Assembly: GCA_028289525.1 (NCBI GenBank)
Contig: JANQPJ010000239.1
Span: 1 to 33,352, forward strand
Source of the DNA: Pirellulales bacterium
GTDB taxonomy: Bacteria > Planctomycetota > Planctomycetia > Pirellulales > JAGQOS01
Length of the DNA stretch: 33,352 bases
Reading direction: 5' to 3'
Of the stretch, positions 23,546 through 31,643 are shown one piece after another (position 1 is the stretch's first letter; each line of letters starts with the position of its first letter). The translations under genes were made by a program, and so were the position numbers. The notes under the pieces were generated by a model that was given only the letters and a program-made list of their open reading frames with translations, did no database searches and was not told the origin of the DNA.

Positions 23546-23791
23546 GTGGAGAATCTGAAACAGCAATTGCTGGAACTAATCGCCGACTTGTTCAAATGTG
23601 ACGTGGCGACGCTCAGCGACGAGACTGGACCAGGCGACTTGCCGGCTTGGGACTCGTTGGGCCACGTGGCTTTGATGGCACGAGTGCAGGAGAAGTTTGG
23701 ACGGCACGTGCCGGTCGAAGACGCCATTGAAGTCGAGTCGATTGCCGATCTGTTGGAAATCCTGGAACGTCTGGTCAGCGAGTCTTCGTGA
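23546..23791 (+). CDS. Acyl carrier protein (RfbK-like role)
   Basis: An 81-residue acyl carrier protein. The phosphopantetheine attachment Ser37 is in WDSLGH, with the typical flanking helices (QLLELIADLF before, EVESIADLLEIL after). It carries a thioester-bound acyl chain, probably loaded by the ligase at 19763 and worked on by the SDR and the LuxE/LuxC pair. The GTG start at 23546 has GAAGGA four bases upstream. The stop overlaps the GTG start of the SDR gene by four bases (GTGA). Confidence 0.93.
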   Translation: MENLKQQLLELIADLFKCDVATLSDETGPGDLPAWDSLGHVALMARVQEKFGRHVPVEDAIEVESIADLLEILERLVSESS

Positions 23792-24546
23792 ACATCTCAG
23801 GCCAAGATATCATCATTACGGGGGCTGCCTCGGGCATCGGCCTGGCGATGACCAGACATCTGGCTTCGCTAGACGCTCGTGTCTGGGCAATCGACCGCGA
23901 GCGGGCGTTGCTCGATCAAGCAGTCGCCGACTCGCGTGAATCGACGTCGGCGATCCGTTGGGTTCAATGCGACGTAGGCGACGAGCGGCAAGTCATCGAG
24001 ACGGTTGCCTCGATCGAAGAAGAGTCGACCGGTATCGACGTCTTGGTCAACAACGCGGCCGTACTGCGCGACCAAACCTTGGTTTCGAAGCTTGGCCGTC
24101 GGATTAAAAAACATGCACTCGCCGATTGGGAAGAGACGTTGCGCAGCAATCTGACCGGCACCTTTTTGATGGGCCGCGAAGTGGCCGAGGCGATGGTCCG
24201 CGCCAAGCGGCCAGGCGTGATTGTCAACTTTTCGTCGGTCTCGCGCGCCGGCAACCCAGGCCAGAGCGCCTATGCGGCGACCAAAGCCGCCGTGGATGCC
24301 CTGACCGTTACCTGGTCGCAGGAATTGGCCGTCTATCGAATTCGCGTGGCGGCGATTGCCCCCGGGTTTGTCGAAACCGGCATGACCCAAGCGATTCCAG
24401 AGCTATTCCTCGATCGGATTCGCGAAAAGACTCCGCTCAAGCGCTTTGGCACTCTGGACGAGTTCTCGCACACCATTCAGTATGTGATTGAGAACGATTA
24501 TGTGAACGGACGCACGCTTGAGGTCGACGGGGGACTGCGGTTTTAG
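23788..24546 (+). CDS. Short-chain dehydrogenase/reductase, FabG-like
   Basis: A 252-residue classical SDR. TGAASGIG at 11-18 binds the nucleotide and NNAAV is at 88-92. The catalytic residues are Asn121, Ser150 (in NFSSVS), Tyr162 and Lys166 (YAATK). The end is the usual NGRTLEVDGGLRF. An acidic residue (Asp36) after the second strand suggests NAD rather than NADP. It probably reduces a 3-oxoacyl-ACP or related keto group to the hydroxy form. It starts with GTG overlapping the ACP stop and is the last gene of the cassette; a REPIN-like repeat follows. Confidence 0.92.
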   Translation: MNISGQDIIITGAASGIGLAMTRHLASLDARVWAIDRERALLDQAVADSRESTSAIRWVQCDVGDERQVIETVASIEEESTGIDVLVNNAAVLRDQTLVSKLGRRIKKHALADWEETLRSNLTGTFLMGREVAEAMVRAKRPGVIVNFSSVSRAGNPGQSAYAATKAAVDALTVTWSQELAVYRIRVAAIAPGFVETGMTQAIPELFLDRIREKTPLKRFGTLDEFSHTIQYVIENDYVNGRTLEVDGGLRF

Positions 24547-24565
24547 TGGATAAGAACGTTAGCTC

Positions 24566-24695
24566 AGGGTTCCCGGCGACGCGTCGCGTCGCGGCTAGGG
24601 GCTTCTAGTAATTCGAGTTTGTTTCAACTGCAGCAGAACACGTACAATTGAATGATGAATCCCTAGCCGCGACGCGACGCGTCGCCGGGAACCCT
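24566..24695. repeat. REPIN-like element: perfect 35-bp inverted repeat
   Basis: The 35 bases at 24566-24600 are repeated exactly as reverse complement at 24661-24695, around a 60-base centre with no open frame. Each arm contains CGACGCG-T-CGCGTCG, itself a small hairpin, then CGGCTAGGG. Single arms of the same kind occur at 6488-6528 and 17358-17387. Two REP units in inverted order is the layout of REPINs, which RAYT transposases move in other bacteria. It fills most of the gap between the acyl cassette and the next gene and could act as a terminator-like hairpin. Confidence 0.85.
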
Positions 24696-24706
24696 TGACT
24701 GCCTTC

Positions 24707-25828
24707 ATGTCTGAAAACGCCACCCACGATTCCACGAACCCGAAAAGCGATCTGCGCGGTCTGCTCCGGTTCCAGCCTGAGTTGGCCGAAGAAATTTATG
24801 CCTTTCAGCGAGCTGCCTACCCACATCGCGACGACGCCCTGGTCGAGCCACGTTGGAATTGGATGTTCTTAGAGCCGGCTCGCCGTTTAGGGATCGACCC
24901 CTACGTTTGGATTTATCGCCGCAAGGGCGAGATCGTCGCCCATCAAGGAGCCATTGGAGTTCAATTCAAACTCGGCAACACCACGCACACCACCGGCTGG
25001 TTCGTCGAGACGATGGCCTTGGAGTCGGTCCGCGGCAAGTCGATCGGCCCCATGGTGATTCAAAAGGCGCTGGAGGATTTGCCGTTCAACCTTTCGCTAG
25101 GACAGACTGAGACCATGCGGTCGTTGCAGTTTGCGCTTGGCTGGGAACAGGTAGCCCCGTTGCAAACCTATGCTCTGATGCTCAAGCCGAGCGCGGTATT
25201 GCGGCACAAGATCAACAACCCCTTGGCCCGTCTGGCCGCTGGTTGGGCGATTCAAGGGCGTCGTCAGTTGAGCAACATGCAGGCAAGACCGACCGCTCGC
25301 GGAGAGACCACGGTCAGGCAAATCGAACGCTATGACGAACGGCACGACGTGCTCTGGCGTGAGGTGGCGGATGAATTCCCTTGCACGGTGATCCGCGATG
25401 CGGCGTTTTTAAATTGGAAGTTCGTCGACCAGCCTGGGCAAGAATTCGTGCGACTGGAGGTGGCCAGCGACGGCAAGCCGGTAGGGCTGGCCGTGTTGAC
25501 CGTGCGCGAGCCAGACGAGGCGTACCGGTATCGTCGGGCATTGTTGCTCGATGTGGTTGTCTCGCCGAGCGATCCCAACGCGGTTTGGCGTTTACTGGAA
25601 GTGGTTGAGCAGACAAGCCGGCAGCTGCAGGCTGAGATGCTGTTTTTCGACCTGTTGAATCGGCCTTTGGAGAAGCAGTTGTTGCGTTATGGATTTCTGG
25701 CGCGCGAGCAAGCCCGCGTGCTATTGCTGTCGACCAAGACGCTCTCGGCGGCCGATCAGCAAACTGTGATGAACCCCGATCATTGGTTGATTACCCGAGC
25801 CGACTCGGACATCGATCGCCCTTGGTAA
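24707..25828 (+). CDS. GNAT-type acetyl/acyltransferase-like protein
   Basis: A 373-residue protein with features of two GNAT-like halves. The first (about 12-165) has WIYRRKGEIVAHQGAIGVQF, WFVETMALESVRGKSIG (acetyl-CoA-binding-type turn) and SLGQTETMRSLQFALGW. The second (about 205-350) has ATSDGKPVG-like GKPVGLAVLTVRE and LLLDVVVSPSDPNAVWRLL. Proteins of this layout are common in exopolysaccharide clusters. It could place the acyl group made by the preceding cassette on a sugar amine, but that is inference. ATG at 24707 starts 12 bases after the REPIN-like element. Confidence 0.7.
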   Translation: MSENATHDSTNPKSDLRGLLRFQPELAEEIYAFQRAAYPHRDDALVEPRWNWMFLEPARRLGIDPYVWIYRRKGEIVAHQGAIGVQFKLGNTTHTTGWFVETMALESVRGKSIGPMVIQKALEDLPFNLSLGQTETMRSLQFALGWEQVAPLQTYALMLKPSAVLRHKINNPLARLAAGWAIQGRRQLSNMQARPTARGETTVRQIERYDERHDVLWREVADEFPCTVIRDAAFLNWKFVDQPGQEFVRLEVASDGKPVGLAVLTVREPDEAYRYRRALLLDVVVSPSDPNAVWRLLEVVEQTSRQLQAEMLFFDLLNRPLEKQLLRYGFLAREQARVLLLSTKTLSAADQQTVMNPDHWLITRADSDIDRPW

Positions 25829-25857
25829 CCTATCCACGCCAGAGGATAATCGAACTC

Positions 25858-26679
25858 ATGTCGTTTTTGCGCACCTTGGCCGCAGAGCCTCCGTTTCGCC
25901 GGTTTTCGCGGCGCGTGTTGAGCCTATTGCCGGTCTCCGTCGAGACCCGAGCCCGTTGGGAGCTGGCGCCCCGCCCTCATTACCTGATGGGCGTGCTTCA
26001 GGCAGCCAAAAACGCTCAGCAACAAGACGTAAAGGAAATTTGCGTGGTTGAGTTTGGCGTGGCTGGCGGCAGCGGGTTGTTGGCGCTTGAACAGTGTGCG
26101 CAAGATGTCGCCCAGGCAACCGGGGTGTCGATTCGTGTAATCGGCTTCGATGCCGGCAGCGGTTTGCCGGAACTGTGCGGCGACTTTCGCGACCATCGCG
26201 ACCAGTGGATGCCGATGGACTACAAAATGGACGTGGACGCTTTGCGGCGTAAGCTGCGGCCTGAGACCGAATTGGTCCTAGGCAATGTGGCCGATACCGT
26301 GCCAGAGTTCGTCGCCTCGCAGCAGACCTGTCCGGTTGGGTTCGCTTCGTTCGACATGGATTTGTATTCCTCGACCATCGCGGCCTTCCAACTTTTTTCC
26401 AGACCGGACCGCAAGATGCTGCGCCGCACGACGCTCTATTTTGACGACGTCGACTTCGATTGCAGTCATCGTTTTGCTGGAGAGTTGTTGGCCATCGACG
26501 AATTCAATGCCCAAAACGAGTTGGTCAAAATCGACCGCTGGCGAAGCTGTCGAAAGAAGAGTGTTTTCAAAGAAAACCCTTGGATCGACAAAATGTATAC
26601 GGCCCATGACCTAGAGGCGATCTCTCGAGTTCAGCTCGATCGGGCTCCGGACGACGAACGGTGCCGGTTGCGAACCTAA
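25858..26679 (+). CDS. SAM-dependent methyltransferase, TylF/MycF-like
   Basis: A 273-residue protein. CVVEFGVAGGSG at 62-73 is the SAM motif. RVIGFDAGSGLPE, FASFDMDLYSSTIAAF and TLYFDDVDFD match the TylF-like (macrocin O-methyltransferase) pattern, in which the Asp residues bind a metal for O-methylation of a sugar hydroxyl. ATG at 25858 has AGAGGA about 11 bases upstream; the frame extension to 25783 lies within the preceding gene. It is 29 bases after the GNAT gene and 27 before FemAB, so they are probably one unit. Confidence 0.78.
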   Translation: MSFLRTLAAEPPFRRFSRRVLSLLPVSVETRARWELAPRPHYLMGVLQAAKNAQQQDVKEICVVEFGVAGGSGLLALEQCAQDVAQATGVSIRVIGFDAGSGLPELCGDFRDHRDQWMPMDYKMDVDALRRKLRPETELVLGNVADTVPEFVASQQTCPVGFASFDMDLYSSTIAAFQLFSRPDRKMLRRTTLYFDDVDFDCSHRFAGELLAIDEFNAQNELVKIDRWRSCRKKSVFKENPWIDKMYTAHDLEAISRVQLDRAPDDERCRLRT

Positions 26680-26706
26680 TCAGACAATGCTAGGGATTTG
26701 TGTTTG

Positions 26707-27741
26707 ATGTCGATTACGATCGTTGAAAACGAAACTAGTCAGCTGCCAGTTGCTGTTGGGGAGCAAGTGCTTCATGGGCTGTCGGAATATCCGCGCGATC
26801 GGCGATGGTTGCCGGCGGTTTGCCAGGGGCTACGTCTTCAGCCTTGGATGTTGGAAGCGCGACGCGATGGCCAAGTGGTGGGCGAGTTGCCGTTGGCTTT
26901 TGTCAAAAGCCGGCTGTTCGGACGTTTTCTGGTCAGTCTGCCGTATGTCAATTGGGCCGGCGTGCTGGGCGATGATGAAAGCGTGACCGCGATGGTCGAT
27001 CGGGCTTGCCAGCTAGCGGACCGGCTGGATGTGCGATATCTGGAGCTACGGCACGAGGTTGAGATTCAACATCCGAAGTTAACCGACCAACTTACTACCA
27101 AGTGCCATATGCGGCTGCCGCTGTCAGCGACCAGCGAAGCGTTGTGGAAGAGTTTTAGCCCCAAGGTTCGCAATCAGGTTCGCAAAGGCGAGAAACAAGC
27201 GTTCGAGATTGCCTGGGGACGTGAGGATCTGTTGCCGGAGTTTTATGAGGTGTTCAGTCGCCGCATGCGCGAGCTAGGCACACCGGTCTACGGCAAACGT
27301 CTGTTCACCAGTATTCTAAAGCAGTTTCCAGACAAAGCTGAGTTTTGTGTGTTGCGCGACGGGCGGCAAGTCGTCGGTGGAGCACTTCTGGTGCATGGAG
27401 AGAAGATATCCGAGGTTCCCAGTGCTAGCACGCTGACCTCCTACAATCCGAAAAACCCAAACATGCTGATGTACTGGCAGTTGCTACAGCGGGCGATCGA
27501 GCGTGGTCAAACGGTGTTTGATTTTGGGCGTTGTAGCCTTGAAAGCCCCACTCATCGGTTCAAGAAACAATGGGGAGCGAAGGCCTCGCCAGCGGTTTGG
27601 CAGTATTACCTGCGGCATGGCCAGATGGATGACATGCGGCCAGACAACAGCCGTTATCGACGAAAAGTCGCCGTTTGGCAGCGTTTGCCGCTCTGGTTGA
27701 CCAAATTGGCTGGCCCCTGGATCGTGCGTGGGATTCCCTGA
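26707..27741 (+). CDS. FemAB-like protein of the PEP-CTERM/exopolysaccharide type
   Basis: A 344-residue protein made of two GNAT-fold halves. Features typical of the PEP-CTERM-associated FemAB family are visible: WLPAVCQGLRLQPWML, KSFSPKVRNQVRKGEK, TPVYGKRLFTSILKQFP, SEVPSASTLTSYN, NMLMYWQLLQRAIERG, VFDFGRCSLES and a GPWIVRGIP end. True FemAB enzymes move amino acids from aminoacyl-tRNA to peptidoglycan; the role of this branch is not known to me, but it marks exopolysaccharide loci. No exosortase is in the window. ATG at 26707 is chosen from the family's N-terminus. Confidence 0.88.
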   Translation: MSITIVENETSQLPVAVGEQVLHGLSEYPRDRRWLPAVCQGLRLQPWMLEARRDGQVVGELPLAFVKSRLFGRFLVSLPYVNWAGVLGDDESVTAMVDRACQLADRLDVRYLELRHEVEIQHPKLTDQLTTKCHMRLPLSATSEALWKSFSPKVRNQVRKGEKQAFEIAWGREDLLPEFYEVFSRRMRELGTPVYGKRLFTSILKQFPDKAEFCVLRDGRQVVGGALLVHGEKISEVPSASTLTSYNPKNPNMLMYWQLLQRAIERGQTVFDFGRCSLESPTHRFKKQWGAKASPAVWQYYLRHGQMDDMRPDNSRYRRKVAVWQRLPLWLTKLAGPWIVRGIP

Positions 27742-27985
27742 TTTGTGTTTGGTCAGGTTGTGTAAAGAGCGGGTTCGATTGCTATTACTTTTCGCCGTGA
27801 GGATTTCTCGGTTTCGTGAGAGGCCACCGGGTCCTGCTTTTTTTTTCAAAAGACGACTCCTCTCGCAAGGAGACGGTTGGACGGTTGTCGAGGCCGAACA
27901 TTTGACCGATAATCAACCAGGGTGGTCATTGAGTTTTGAGTCGTATTGGTGTCTCACACGTTGAATCAACGGTTTTGGTGCCTGC

Positions 27986-28963
27986 ATGAGTCGCAACATT
28001 CTGATATCGATCGTTGTCCCCTGCTTTAACGAAGAGGAGGTGCTGCCATTAACCCATGCCCATCTTCGTTCAGTGCTAGAGAACATTCCATATGACACTG
28101 AGATTGTGTACGTGGATGATGGCAGCCGTGACAAAACTGGTGAAATGCTAGAGGCGATGCACGCCGAAGACGAACGGGTAAAAGTGTTACGGCTTTCACG
28201 CAATTACGGACATCAAATTGCGGTTACCGCCGGGCTAGACGCTGCTCAGGGTGACGCGGTCGTGCTGATCGATGCCGATCTGCAAGACCCTCCGGAAGTG
28301 ATTTTGGAGATGATCGAACGTTGGCGAGATGGCTATGATGTTGCCTATGGGCAGCGGATTGATCGAGAGGGCGAAACCGCCTTCAAACTTTGGACTGCCA
28401 AGCTGTTCTACCGTTTGATCAACCGTCTTTCGAATATCCAAATTCCACTCGATACCGGTGATTTCCGACTGATGGACCGCAAGGTCGTCGACGGCCTTTG
28501 CCTGATGCGCGAGCAGGATCGTTTTATTCGTGGGATGGTTACCTGGACTGGATTTCGGCAAACTGCGGTCCCGTACCATCGGGCATCGCGGGCTGCCGGC
28601 GAAACCAAATATCCATTCTCCAAAATGCTTCGTTTCGCGATCGATGCGATTATTTCATTCTCGACGGTTCCGTTGCGGCTTGCCACGGCCGTGGGGTTTA
28701 TCGCTTCGGCTTTTGCCCTAGTTGTCATGGGCTATTCCTTGTTGGCCGTGGTTTTGCAGTTACCGCTTGAGCCTGGCTGGGCATCGCTTTTAATTTCAGT
28801 CTCTTTCATTGGTGGGTGCCAACTCATCTGTCTGGGGATTATTGGTGAGTATGTCGGCCGAATTTACCGGGAAGCCAAGCGGCGTCCCCTCTATTTGTTG
28901 AGAACACGGCTCGGTTTGTCCTCTCCTCGATCAGCCGATGATTCGAATGAGGGACGCGAGTAA
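27986..28963 (+). CDS. Polyprenyl-phosphate glycosyltransferase (GtrB/ArnC/DPM1-like GT2)
   Basis: A 325-residue GT2. The catalytic domain (about 5-225) has SIVVPCFNEEEVLP (8-21), VYVDDGSRDKTG (41-52), LSRNYGHQIAVTAGLD and VLIDADLQDPPE with Asp96/Asp98. Two C-terminal membrane helices (about 232-258 and 265-292) anchor it. Such enzymes load a sugar onto undecaprenyl phosphate for use outside the membrane. The GT-C transferase at 29845, two genes on, is a natural user of that product. A 244-base spacer precedes it, so a new promoter is likely; none is clear. Confidence 0.9.
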   Translation: MSRNILISIVVPCFNEEEVLPLTHAHLRSVLENIPYDTEIVYVDDGSRDKTGEMLEAMHAEDERVKVLRLSRNYGHQIAVTAGLDAAQGDAVVLIDADLQDPPEVILEMIERWRDGYDVAYGQRIDREGETAFKLWTAKLFYRLINRLSNIQIPLDTGDFRLMDRKVVDGLCLMREQDRFIRGMVTWTGFRQTAVPYHRASRAAGETKYPFSKMLRFAIDAIISFSTVPLRLATAVGFIASAFALVVMGYSLLAVVLQLPLEPGWASLLISVSFIGGCQLICLGIIGEYVGRIYREAKRRPLYLLRTRLGLSSPRSADDSNEGRE

Positions 28964-28966
28964 CCA

Positions 28967-29821
28967 ATGGTCGCACATCCATCTCTTGACATTTCGGCAA
29001 TCACCGACCACCTTCAACGGGGGCAGGATGGCATCTGGTTTGCCGGTCGTCGCTCAGACATTTCCCATCCTGAAGACTGCCAAGATTGGTATCTTGCGGT
29101 CGAAGACCAATCGTACTGGTTTAAGCATCGTGCAGCGTGCATCGTCGAATGTTTGCGGCGGTTTCCGCCTCCTGGTCCGGTCTTCGACATCGGCGGCGGG
29201 AATGGGCACGTTACCTGTGCCATGAAGCAAGCCGGATACGAGACGGCCCTGGTGGAACCCTCGATCCAGGCCGCCATCAACGCGCGACAACGCGAGGTTG
29301 ACCCTGTGATCTGTGCCACGCTAGCAGACGCCCAGTTTCCTGAAGGCAGTGTGTCAGCCGTCGGTCTGTTTGACGTTTTAGAACATATCGAAGACGACCT
29401 CGCTTTTCTGCAGGAGTTACGCCGTTTGCTTGCCAGTCAGGGCCGGCTTTACCTGACCGTTCCGGCCTATCAGGCCATTTGGTCATCGCACGATGATTTG
29501 GTTGGGCATTTTCGCCGTTACACCATTGGGTCGGTGTCGGCTAGATTGCTTCAAGCGGGATTTCAAGTAGAGTTTAGTAGCTATTTATTTGCCTTATTGC
29601 CGGTTCCCATTTTCTTCTTTCGCAGTGTGCCGACACGGCTTGGGCTGCGCAAAGAAGATCATCAACAGCGGTTCGAGAAAGAACACGCAGCAGGGGCAAG
29701 CTATACCCGTACGCTAGCGGAGTGGGTGTTTGACCAAGAAAGAAAGCTTTTAAAGCGTGGTTGGCGAATTCCTTGGGGTAGTAGCTGTCTGATCGTTGCC
29801 ACCGTTGGAGTTGTGGATTAG
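28967..29821 (+). CDS. Class I SAM-dependent methyltransferase
   Basis: A 284-residue methyltransferase. Motif I is VFDIGGGNGHV at 72-82, followed by TALVEPS. GLFDVLEHIEDDLAFLQELR is the usual post-motif helix region, and LLASQGRLYLTVPAY with WSSHDDLVGHFRRYT is typical of the branch that accompanies polyprenyl-P glycosyltransferases. It begins 3 bases after the GT2 stop and ends 23 bases before the GT-C gene, so the three form one unit. Substrate not determinable. Confidence 0.85.
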   Translation: MVAHPSLDISAITDHLQRGQDGIWFAGRRSDISHPEDCQDWYLAVEDQSYWFKHRAACIVECLRRFPPPGPVFDIGGGNGHVTCAMKQAGYETALVEPSIQAAINARQREVDPVICATLADAQFPEGSVSAVGLFDVLEHIEDDLAFLQELRRLLASQGRLYLTVPAYQAIWSSHDDLVGHFRRYTIGSVSARLLQAGFQVEFSSYLFALLPVPIFFFRSVPTRLGLRKEDHQQRFEKEHAAGASYTRTLAEWVFDQERKLLKRGWRIPWGSSCLIVATVGVVD

Positions 29822-29844
29822 CCAGCAGACTTGGTGGTCAAGCA

Positions 29845-31554
29845 ATGAGTGTGAAAACCAAGGCCGAGAGCCAGTCTGAGACAGCCCTTGTTTCGGTCGC
29901 GGAAGCGTCTGGTGCCAGTGCTTTCGTTAGACTCGTGCAGAGCATGGTGCTATTGGGCACTGGGATTGGGGTGGGAGCGTATCAGGCAGACAGCACTGGA
30001 TTCTTGTGGGCCGACGCACCGCGTTACGCCAACGGCGCTGTGATGATTTATGAGTGGCTCCGGTCTGGCCAGTGGCTTCACCCTTATGAGTTCGCCAAGT
30101 CGCATTACATCCAATATCCCGGGTTTAGCGTTCCGTTTCATCCGCCCATCTACCCGGGCTTGATGGCTTTGTTCTTCTGCTTGTTTGGTGTTTCTTATGT
30201 TTCAGCGCGGCTGTTTATTGGGTTTTGTCTGGGGCTCTTAGGTTGCTGCTTTTTAAGGCTCCTCCGTCAACTAGGAGCATCCCCCATGATCGGCTTCAGT
30301 TGTTCATTGTTGCTGATCACTTTGCCTGAAATTGCCTATTGGGCGAGGACGACGATGTCCGAAGTCCCTTCTCTCTTGTTAATCTTATTTGCCTCGTCTC
30401 TATTCATCTCTTGGTATCAGACTTCGCGTCCTATCTATTGTTGGGCCATGTTTTTAGTTGCGGAGATGGCGTTCTTGTCTCGCCTCACCACGGCAGGCAT
30501 TGTTCCTGCATGGTTCTTGTACCTGATGGTCAGCCGGCAATGGAAGCGGTTGGTCGATCCGCATTTGGTTGCCTGCTCGGCGCTCTATTTGGCATTCAAC
30601 GCTGCCTGGGTAACGGCAATTATGCGGTTTTCCCGGTTCGAAACCGGGGCTCCGGTCGGCGCGCGAATTCCAGAAACTTCTCCCTGGGTTAATTTCTTGT
30701 ATTACCCAACTCGGCTGCACCTCATGGTAGGTTGGCCAACGCTTTTGCTCGCGCTAGTTGGCGTTCTGATTACCATCTGGTTGATTCGAAAAAAGCCTGT
30801 TTCGTCAGCCGGCTTTTTTTGGATTTGCTGGTTTGTTTCTTATTTTTCATTTCAAATGATGCAGTCGTTGAAACAGCACAATGAGCCGCGATATTTTTTT
30901 CTGGCTTTGCCCAGCGTGGCAGGCTTAGCGGCATTTGCCTTGAGCAAGGGACGTTCTTTGCGGATTCGGCGGGCAATCGTTTCGATTCTACTCACGATTT
31001 GCTTCGTCAGTAACGTCTTTGCGATGTTGAGAATTCCTCGTGGAGTCATTGGTTATGAAGCGGTTGCCCAAGCATTGGCGACTCGTGAGCTAAGTGGCAA
31101 TATTCTGTCTGCTTGTCCTCGCGACCAAGACTTGATCTTTCGATACACTGCTGAAAGCGATCCTCATTCCCGTCAGTTTTTGCGTGGTGATCGAACTCTA
31201 GCGGTGCGAGGGCCAAACTATGGAGGCTTCAAGACTCAGGAAAAGGCCACGACGCACGAGCACGTACTAAAGATTCTGCGGAAAGGTCGAGTTCGCTATG
31301 TCGTGACCAGTGGTGTCGCCAGTTCAAATGCCGACGAGCGCTACCCAGAGATGAAACTTGCCGACGAGGCAGTTCGTGCGGCTCCACAGGACTTCAAGCT
31401 GATCCTTTCGATACCTTTGGAGATCAGTTTATCTCAGTTTCCTCGCACCATTCCTATTTATCTTTGGGAATACCAGGGTGAGTTACCTCCTGGACCCTCG
31501 GAGCTTGTGATCCCAGTCCCTACAGCTGGTATGGTGCTTAAGCCGTCGGAATGA
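29845..31554 (+). CDS. GT-C (ArnT/PMT-like) polytopic glycosyltransferase
   Basis: A 569-residue membrane protein with about ten or more hydrophobic helices (from about 28 to 405) and a soluble C-terminal domain (about 405-569). GFLWADAPRYANGA places Asp57 in the first outer loop, where GT-C enzymes keep a catalytic acid. It probably adds the sugar loaded onto lipid by the GT2 at 27986 to a glycan or protein at the outer face. Base composition looks more AT-rich than in the acyl cassette upstream, which could mean a different origin. ATG at 29845 is used. Confidence 0.8.
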   Translation: MSVKTKAESQSETALVSVAEASGASAFVRLVQSMVLLGTGIGVGAYQADSTGFLWADAPRYANGAVMIYEWLRSGQWLHPYEFAKSHYIQYPGFSVPFHPPIYPGLMALFFCLFGVSYVSARLFIGFCLGLLGCCFLRLLRQLGASPMIGFSCSLLLITLPEIAYWARTTMSEVPSLLLILFASSLFISWYQTSRPIYCWAMFLVAEMAFLSRLTTAGIVPAWFLYLMVSRQWKRLVDPHLVACSALYLAFNAAWVTAIMRFSRFETGAPVGARIPETSPWVNFLYYPTRLHLMVGWPTLLLALVGVLITIWLIRKKPVSSAGFFWICWFVSYFSFQMMQSLKQHNEPRYFFLALPSVAGLAAFALSKGRSLRIRRAIVSILLTICFVSNVFAMLRIPRGVIGYEAVAQALATRELSGNILSACPRDQDLIFRYTAESDPHSRQFLRGDRTLAVRGPNYGGFKTQEKATTHEHVLKILRKGRVRYVVTSGVASSNADERYPEMKLADEAVRAAPQDFKLILSIPLEISLSQFPRTIPIYLWEYQGELPPGPSELVIPVPTAGMVLKPSE

Positions 31555-31643
31555 TATTTATTTTGGGGGTCGTGTCCAGGAGCAAGAGGAACATACAACT
31601 CAACATCGGGAAAGGGCAACAACCTGGTTGCCAGACAATCTAA

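Noticed and set aside
18627-24546. Bioluminescence (lux) operon
   Set aside because: LuxC- and LuxE-like genes are present, but there is no luxA, luxB or luxD. The setting is a polysaccharide locus with ACP, ligase and alcohol dehydrogenase.
27838-27846. T run after the FemAB gene as a terminator
   Set aside because: Nine T residues are present but no stable stem lies before them.
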